From CAYNRG01 sp964399545 (GTDB taxonomy: Bacteria > Bacillota_I > Bacilli_A > Erysipelotrichales > Erysipelotrichaceae): a stretch of 64,000 nt of DNA. Below, in pieces: positions 59,712-64,000 of this stretch. Under the pieces are notes generated by a model. The model made no database searches and was not told where the DNA came from. It worked only from the letters and a program-made list of their open reading frames with translations. Position 1 is the first letter of the stretch. The number at the start of each line of letters is the position of its first letter. The translations under genes and the position numbers were made by a program. The stretch lies in the NCBI GenBank assembly GCA_964399545.1, contig CAYNRG010000003.1:62001-126000 (forward strand), written 5' to 3'.

Positions 59712-59717
59712 ATCTTT

Positions 59718-59990
59718 CTATATCCCAAAAGCTTTAATAATCTGAGGCAAGAGCATTAAGAAAATTCCAATGAAAATAGATTTTCCAACTTTCTTAAACC
59801 ATTCTTTCCACGAACGTTCCTCTTCATCTACCATAGTCAAGTATTTATATGACTGAACTCCGATTACAACAACTAAAATCGCTCCTAAAAAAGCAGTCAT
59901 TAAATTGTAAATATCATTTAAATACACAGAGAACAAATTATAAATTGCGTTTGTATCAATCCCTGTACTCTTATTTATTAAATTTTTCAT
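59718..59990 (-). CDS. VirB2/TrbC-like small membrane protein
   Basis: 90 residues with two membrane segments (about 28-48 and 70-88) separated by a short charged loop YKYLTMVDEEERSWKEWFKK. Size, topology and position before the VirB6-like gene match the pilin-like VirB2/TrbC subunit. The leader contains a GCAAC/GTTGC hairpin just before the SD (AGAAGGAGAAAAT) and a degenerate copy of the GGGGCAA hairpin. Confidence 0.7.
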   Translation of the reverse strand: MKNLINKSTGIDTNAIYNLFSVYLNDIYNLMTAFLGAILVVVIGVQSYKYLTMVDEEERSWKEWFKKVGKSIFIGIFLMLLPQIIKAFGI

Positions 59991-60003
59991 ATTTTCTCCT
60001 TCT

Positions 60004-60048
60004 GCAACTTTTGTTGCTCAATATTTTCCTTCTGAGGCAATCCCCCCA
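60004..60048 (-). repeat. Pre-SD leader block, degenerate copy 4
   Basis: GCAACAAAAGTTGC hairpin (60004-60017) and a damaged GGGGGGATTGCCTC (60034-60048). The same block, intact, is at 60643-60686, so the leader was duplicated together with its hairpins. Confidence 0.7.
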
Positions 60049-60055
60049 GACTTCT

Positions 60056-60628
60056 CTACATTTCTAAACTAAAACCTTCTTTTTCCAAAGACATATCAAA
60101 TCTTTCTTGCACCATAATTTTCGCTTCATCAGTAGGTTCTAAATGGTTCTCTATAACTAATTCTTTCGCAAGTTGAATATTTTCATCATCTAAGAAAGCA
60201 AGTAGTGCCCAATCCAATTCATCGTAATTTTCTAATGAAGCAATTGTAATTAATGATCGATATCCACTTGAATCAATCAGCCCACCTCTATCAATTTCAT
60301 TTTTCAGATTTTCATTCTTTCTGAGGATTAACATGTTATCTTCCGATATACCATTGAGTATATGTCTAGAATTTTCAATACTCACAATTTCCTTAACTCG
60401 AGCTTCTTCATATTCAGCCCACTCTTCATAGTCTTTAGCGGCTCTTTTAAAATCATCCATCTCATCCTCGATATTAGAAAAGCAATTTTCTAAATAATCC
60501 ACTTCTTGTGTCACTAAATTATAGTTTTCTTCATCATATGCTTCACGTATCGCTTTAATCGTTTTTGTATACTCATCAACTTTTCGCTCTAAATCATAAA
60601 TTGCACTTTTAAATTCTCTATTTTTCAT
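60056..60628 (-). CDS. Coiled-coil protein of unknown function in the ICE
   Basis: 190 residues from ATG 60628 (AGAAGGAGAAAAAA upstream); a longer frame would translate the leader hairpins. It starts MKNREFKSAIYDLERKVDEY and is mostly helical with acid-rich coiled coil to about 110 (VTQEVDYLENCFSNIEDEMD), then a compact C-terminal part (YRSLITIASLENYDELDWAL). No known domain. Its position between the VirB2-like gene and surface proteins suggests a structural or regulatory role in the transfer machine. Confidence 0.6.
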   Translation of the reverse strand: MKNREFKSAIYDLERKVDEYTKTIKAIREAYDEENYNLVTQEVDYLENCFSNIEDEMDDFKRAAKDYEEWAEYEEARVKEIVSIENSRHILNGISEDNMLILRKNENLKNEIDRGGLIDSSGYRSLITIASLENYDELDWALLAFLDDENIQLAKELVIENHLEPTDEAKIMVQERFDMSLEKEGFSLEM

Positions 60629-60642
60629 TTTTTTCTCCTTCT

Positions 60643-60686
60643 GCAACTTTTGTTGCTCAATATTTTCCTTCTGGGGCAAGTTGCCC
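60643..60686 (-). repeat. Pre-SD leader block, copy 5
   Basis: GCAACAAAAGTTGC (60643-60656) and GGGCAACTTGCCCC (60673-60686), followed by AGAAGGAG and ATG 60628. Confidence 0.75.
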
Positions 60687-60697
60687 TAAAGAAAAAA

Positions 60698-60927
60698 TCA
60701 CAGCTCTATACCATGATTTCCTTCTTGATTCATTTCAGCTCGCATTCCATCAATCTCTTCTTTTAGTTTACTAACTAGAATTTGTAGTTCTTGATTTTGG
60801 TACTTTAGTTCTTCTTTCTCTTTAAAATGTTGTTAATCAAATAGCACCATTCTTGATATTCTTCTCTCAACATCAAATAAAACTCCTGACAACTCATTAA
60901 AAATAAATTGGTGATATCTTGCTTCAC
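60698..60927 (-). CDS. Small coiled-coil protein read through a possible -1 frameshift
   Basis: From a GTG at 60927 (GGGAGAATAAG upstream) frame 0 reads MKQDITNLFLMSCQEFYLML and ends after about 39 codons. At 60820-60826 the heptamer T TTA AAG fits the X XXY YYZ slippery pattern; a -1 shift there continues EKEELKYQNQELQILVSKLK and on to a stop at 60698, giving a 76-residue coiled coil. The total length is 230 nt, not divisible by three, as the frameshift requires. A plain indel or read error is the alternative. Confidence 0.5.
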
Positions 60928-60928
60928 C

Positions 60929-63307
60929 TTATTCTCCCATGACAGGGATCTTAATCATTTGATTAATACGATAATTATTAAATATTTTTATTCCATACTC
61001 TGCTTCAGGAACAATAATCTCACATCCATTTCCTTCAATATAGTAACCACTTGGAGCTCTAGTCTCGCAAACTCTATATGAATGTCCATAAATCAATTCA
61101 GGTAAGAAGATGGTTCCTTCACTAATATAAACTTCATATCCTTCAAATGTTATATCTACATTTTCTTCATCAATCATCTTTTGAACAATATATTTTCCAT
61201 CAGATAAGTATTTAACTATTTCTCCTGAATTACCTAAAGTGTAGGTATACGAAACTTCTATATCATTCATCAAAGTCACTTGATAAATAGATCCTGGATC
61301 ATCTTTAATCAATAATGCTCCAGTTATGTACTCTCCCAAAATTTCTGTTTCACGTGAAACCCAATCAACAAGCTCTTCTTCAGTTAGTTCATTTTTCAAC
61401 GCATCAATTTCATACTCAGTTAATATTTTCTCAACTGTAAAAACAGCTCCTGAAAGTAATATAGTTCGATTATCATTTTGTTTAAATAATTTTAATGCTA
61501 ATCGTCGACGCTTATTTGTCAGTGTATCTGTTGAAAAAGATATTCCCTCATCTAAATTCATAGATACAACTTTACACGCTTCTTCAGGAAGCTCATATCC
61601 AATTGGTGATACTATTTCACACACTTCATATTCCCTACCCCATTTAAGCGGCATATTAGCCCATCCAGTGAGTTCTTCTTGATTAACTAGAGTAAATACA
61701 CCTACAGGATAGTTTCGTTCCTCAGAATCGCTTAAAACGCGGTAAAAATAAGTTGGTTGACTGTCTTCTGGGGCAATTTGCCCCAAAGAAGTAAGGTCCA
61801 GCTCATTCAGTACTAATAATCCAGTTTCACTTGTTTCGAAAATAGAGATTTTTTCAAAACTCTCGCTAAGAGAGATTTCTACTTTTCCAAAATAAGGTAG
61901 AGTATTATCTTCAGGGCTATATATTCTAATATATTGATTTCCTGTTACTACATCAAATTCATAGACATCTCCTTCTCGCTCAAGAACCGGTATTGTCTCC
62001 TCTGGGTCTTCCCATAACAAATTACCTTCTTCATCAACCAATTGATTTTCTGTTGCTTCTGTAATATCTGTAACGCTAAATACTGCTCCATCAAGGAATA
62101 TCTCATTCCACTCTTCATCAATTTTAAAATGTTGCAAATCAACTTGCTCTAAATTATTCATGATTGTAATTTCAGCAGTTTCGTTTAAACTAACTTCAAC
62201 TTCATAAATACCTGGATTAAGAACATATCCATTTACCGTCTCTACTTCACGAAGATAATATATTCCTCCCGGCAAGTAATCTTCAATCAAAATAAAACCT
62301 TCTTCATTTGTGGTGTATGTTCCAACAATATCATTAAAGTTTTCATCAAATGCTACTTCAAACTTGTGTCCTTCTCCTCCTGGTAGTCCATATTCATCGA
62401 CTTTAATTATTTGCAAATTGCCTGTAGACATTTTTAAATTCAATCTAAATCGCACGGATGGATCATGAAATCCCATTGATAAAACAGATTGTGATCCGGG
62501 TAAAACCCAAGCAACCCCAATCCAACTAGGATCATTTGTTCCAGGAGAGCTAATATTAATTTTTCCATTCTTATCAAAATTCAAATCTTCAATTGTTACG
62601 GTTAAATCATTCCCATTTTTCACACAAGAAATTCCTGAAGGACAATTAATAGAATATTTATTCAATACAGCGTTTGTATCTGTAATTGTTTGTCCTACTT
62701 TATAATCCAACTCTAGCGTTTGATTATTAAAACTTGGTGGTATTCCAAAATTTTTAATATTCGCTTCTATTTGATTAATTTGACTATCTACATTGATATT
62801 TGGTGTAATCCAATGCCCTAAAGCTCGCCAAATCAATATCTGTGAAGCAATATAGTAATCATCAGTTCCATATTCTTGATACCCAAATCGTATAACTTCC
62901 CAAATTCTATATTGAGTATCCCATCCTAAGTATAACCAATCATTCGATTGGTTATACTCCATTCCAATCCCTGCAGTCATTGTTGGATCTAAACAAAACA
63001 CTATTTGACCATCTACTGACATTATTGAAATCCAATTTGCGCCTCCATTGAATTCCGCAACTTTTCTAACTCGAATTAACTCGCCTCGAGCTAAATTATT
63101 TGTTTCAGAATTGTAGTAATTTTGAAATTCTTCCACACTCATTAATTCTTGAGATTCACCCCAATAATCAGAAGTATCCACTTCCTCAACTATATTTTCT
63201 TCAACATTCTCTATCTCAATTTCTTCTGCAAAAACAAAATCAAAAGATGGTAACACCATACAAAAAGCTAGCAGAAATCTACTAGCACTTATTTTTTTAT
63301 TTATCAT
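60929..63307 (-). CDS. Secreted thioester-domain adhesin with Cna_B repeats
   Basis: 792 residues from ATG 63307 (AAAGGGATTTTAT). Signal peptide to about residue 27. The thioester domain has Cys105 in QIVFCLDP and Gln156 in YYIASQILIW, the paired residues that form the internal Cys-Gln thioester of surface TEDs. After about 300 come at least three SpaA/Cna_B-type modules (GGEGHKFEVAFDENFNDIVG; LDGAVFSVTDITE; SGAVFTVEKILTEYEI). It ends INQMIKIPVMGE with no LPXTG or membrane anchor. Likely a covalent host or cell-cell adhesin of the ICE. A copy of the GGGGCAA hairpin is inside the coding region (61770-61784). Confidence 0.75.
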   Translation of the reverse strand: MINKKISASRFLLAFCMVLPSFDFVFAEEIEIENVEENIVEEVDTSDYWGESQELMSVEEFQNYYNSETNNLARGELIRVRKVAEFNGGANWISIMSVDGQIVFCLDPTMTAGIGMEYNQSNDWLYLGWDTQYRIWEVIRFGYQEYGTDDYYIASQILIWRALGHWITPNINVDSQINQIEANIKNFGIPPSFNNQTLELDYKVGQTITDTNAVLNKYSINCPSGISCVKNGNDLTVTIEDLNFDKNGKINISSPGTNDPSWIGVAWVLPGSQSVLSMGFHDPSVRFRLNLKMSTGNLQIIKVDEYGLPGGEGHKFEVAFDENFNDIVGTYTTNEEGFILIEDYLPGGIYYLREVETVNGYVLNPGIYEVEVSLNETAEITIMNNLEQVDLQHFKIDEEWNEIFLDGAVFSVTDITEATENQLVDEEGNLLWEDPEETIPVLEREGDVYEFDVVTGNQYIRIYSPEDNTLPYFGKVEISLSESFEKISIFETSETGLLVLNELDLTSLGQIAPEDSQPTYFYRVLSDSEERNYPVGVFTLVNQEELTGWANMPLKWGREYEVCEIVSPIGYELPEEACKVVSMNLDEGISFSTDTLTNKRRRLALKLFKQNDNRTILLSGAVFTVEKILTEYEIDALKNELTEEELVDWVSRETEILGEYITGALLIKDDPGSIYQVTLMNDIEVSYTYTLGNSGEIVKYLSDGKYIVQKMIDEENVDITFEGYEVYISEGTIFLPELIYGHSYRVCETRAPSGYYIEGNGCEIIVPEAEYGIKIFNNYRINQMIKIPVMGE
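61770..61784 (-). repeat. GGGGCAA hairpin copy 6, inside the adhesin coding region
   Basis: GGGGCAAATTGCCCC followed by AGAAGACAG on the minus strand, the same hairpin as at the gene starts but encoding LGQIAPED. No start codon is near. Confidence 0.75.
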
Positions 63308-63320
63308 ATAAAATCCCTTT

Positions 63321-64000
63321 CTATTTATAAATCCATTTAAAACCAACACCTGCTATCTCACCCATATTATTTGCGTATTCCCAGCACGCATAATTTGTTG
63401 CATTTTCTGGTGCTGTAAAATTTTCAATTTTTTCATTCCCATATGCTTCACAAGAGCTTCTCGTTGAAAATTGTATTTCTCCAATACTTTGATTTCCAAC
63501 GATAGCATCACAAGGCAAATTCTTATCGTACACCGCATTAGGACAAGCATACGTAGTTTCTGAACCTCCTCCACCATTCCCTGTATTGGAATTGCCTGTG
63601 TTTGTATTTCCTGCATTGGTAGATCCTGTGTTATTGTTTCCACTATTTGAATTGTTTGAGTTACCACTATTACCCGTTGAAGGTTTAGCTACCGTAACAA
63701 ACATAAAATCATAAACAACTTCTCTCAATTCACTATCCACAGCTCTATACTGAAGAGGATATCGTCCAACCTTCTTAGAATTCCAATCGCCTACCACTTC
63801 TACCTCTAGCGGGTTACCATAAAAGTCAGTTGCTGTAATTTTATCAAAGCTATAGGTGTTTCCAGCAGTAACTTTAAATTCTGCACTTGCTCCATTAATT
63901 GTTGGTGTCATATCTGCAACTTTAATTAGAATTTCTTTTTCAATCATTTCAGTTCCTGAGCGATTAGTTACACTGTAGCTGTACTTAGTTTCACTACCTT
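63321..64000 (-). CDS. Ig-like surface protein with low-complexity linker (partial, runs off window end)
   Basis: At least 226 residues, open at the right edge; the frame continues upstream of the first visible ATG. Contains a bacterial Ig-like beta domain (MTPTINGASAEFKVTAGNTY; DSELREVVYDFMFVTVAK), an Asn/Gly/Ser/Thr linker (about 30 residues), and a Cys-containing C-terminal domain (ACPNAVYDKNLPCDAIV; SSCEAYGNEK; YACWEY) ending GFKWIYK. It precedes the thioester adhesin by 13 bp, so both belong to one operon and probably form a surface complex. Confidence 0.6.
   Translation of the reverse strand, partial: GSETKYSYSVTNRSGTEMIEKEILIKVADMTPTINGASAEFKVTAGNTYSFDKITATDFYGNPLEVEVVGDWNSKKVGRYPLQYRAVDSELREVVYDFMFVTVAKPSTGNSGNSNNSNSGNNNTGSTNAGNTNTGNSNTGNGGGGSETTYACPNAVYDKNLPCDAIVGNQSIGEIQFSTRSSCEAYGNEKIENFTAPENATNYACWEYANNMGEIAGVGFKWIYK

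Noticed and set aside
60629..60679. N-terminal extension of the 60056-60628 protein
   Set aside because: It would translate the two leader hairpins and the SD itself; the ATG at 60628 has a perfect SD.

Overview
The window reads as chromosome of a low-GC (about one third G+C) Gram-positive bacterium. Shine-Dalgarno sequences are strong (AAGGAGG type), TGA is a normal stop, and there are lipobox lipoproteins, Cna_B-type surface proteins and PTS/MupG wall-sugar genes. Gene content fits Bacillota, perhaps an Erysipelotrichia-like lineage, but no rRNA or tRNA gene is present to fix the taxon.

Layout. (1) 1-6.1 kb: ordinary metabolic genes: a DUF969/DUF979 membrane pair, then a minus-strand operon of PTS EIIC, double GNAT, PIG-L-like protein and MupG, divergent from an RpiR/MurR-type regulator, with a perfect 16-bp palindrome between them. 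This looks like uptake and cleavage of a wall-derived amino sugar. (2) 6.1-9.4 kb: debris of an IS3 transposase and two broken ABC export operons around an intact MFS gene. (3) 9.6-12.8 kb: NUDIX plus a PLD/SF2 helicase. (4) 13.4-17.6 kb: a 1349-residue secreted Cna_B/SdrD-like protein whose promoter has a 17-nt G tract between the -35 and -10 elements. (5) 17.7-35.3 kb: an accessory zone of paralogous lipoproteins, many broken, several sharing one promoter/leader module; a LytTR-DUF3021-ABC operon; a secreted protein with its own FtsX-like exporter; and a small kinase/hydrolase cluster. (6) 33-39.5 kb: a deleted prophage with lysin and tail genes on the minus strand, then a deletion junction inside a repressor, then ImmA/IrrE, an abiF-type RNA, an Abi gene with a nonsense codon, and an integrase. 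Lipoproteins sit beside lysin copies, the usual place for phage cargo genes.

(7) 39.5 kb to the window end: the left part of an integrative conjugative element (ICE). It starts with a serine recombinase and a four-gene cargo operon (ParB-like, Dam-type methylase, DUF3800, small protein) with a convergent small RNA. Next come two large structured inverted-repeat regions, VirD4, MobL relaxase, two accessory proteins, an oriT-like region, SSB, ArdC-TOPRIM, a ToxN/AbiQ-like type III toxin with a promoter-RNA-terminator antitoxin candidate, an M23 hydrolase, VirB4, PrgI-like, VirB6-like and VirB2-like subunits, and secreted adhesins including a thioester-domain protein. A hairpin of consensus GGGGCAANTTGCCCC recurs just upstream of the Shine-Dalgarno sequence of several ICE genes.

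Most interesting leads: the G17 promoter tract; the ToxN fusion with a non-repetitive RNA antitoxin; the abiF-like RNA beside a dead Abi gene; the ParB/methylase/DUF3800 operon with its RNA; the repeated pre-SD hairpin; the nested palindromes; and a possible programmed -1 frameshift. All function calls come from reading sequence and recognising motifs by eye; no database search was run.
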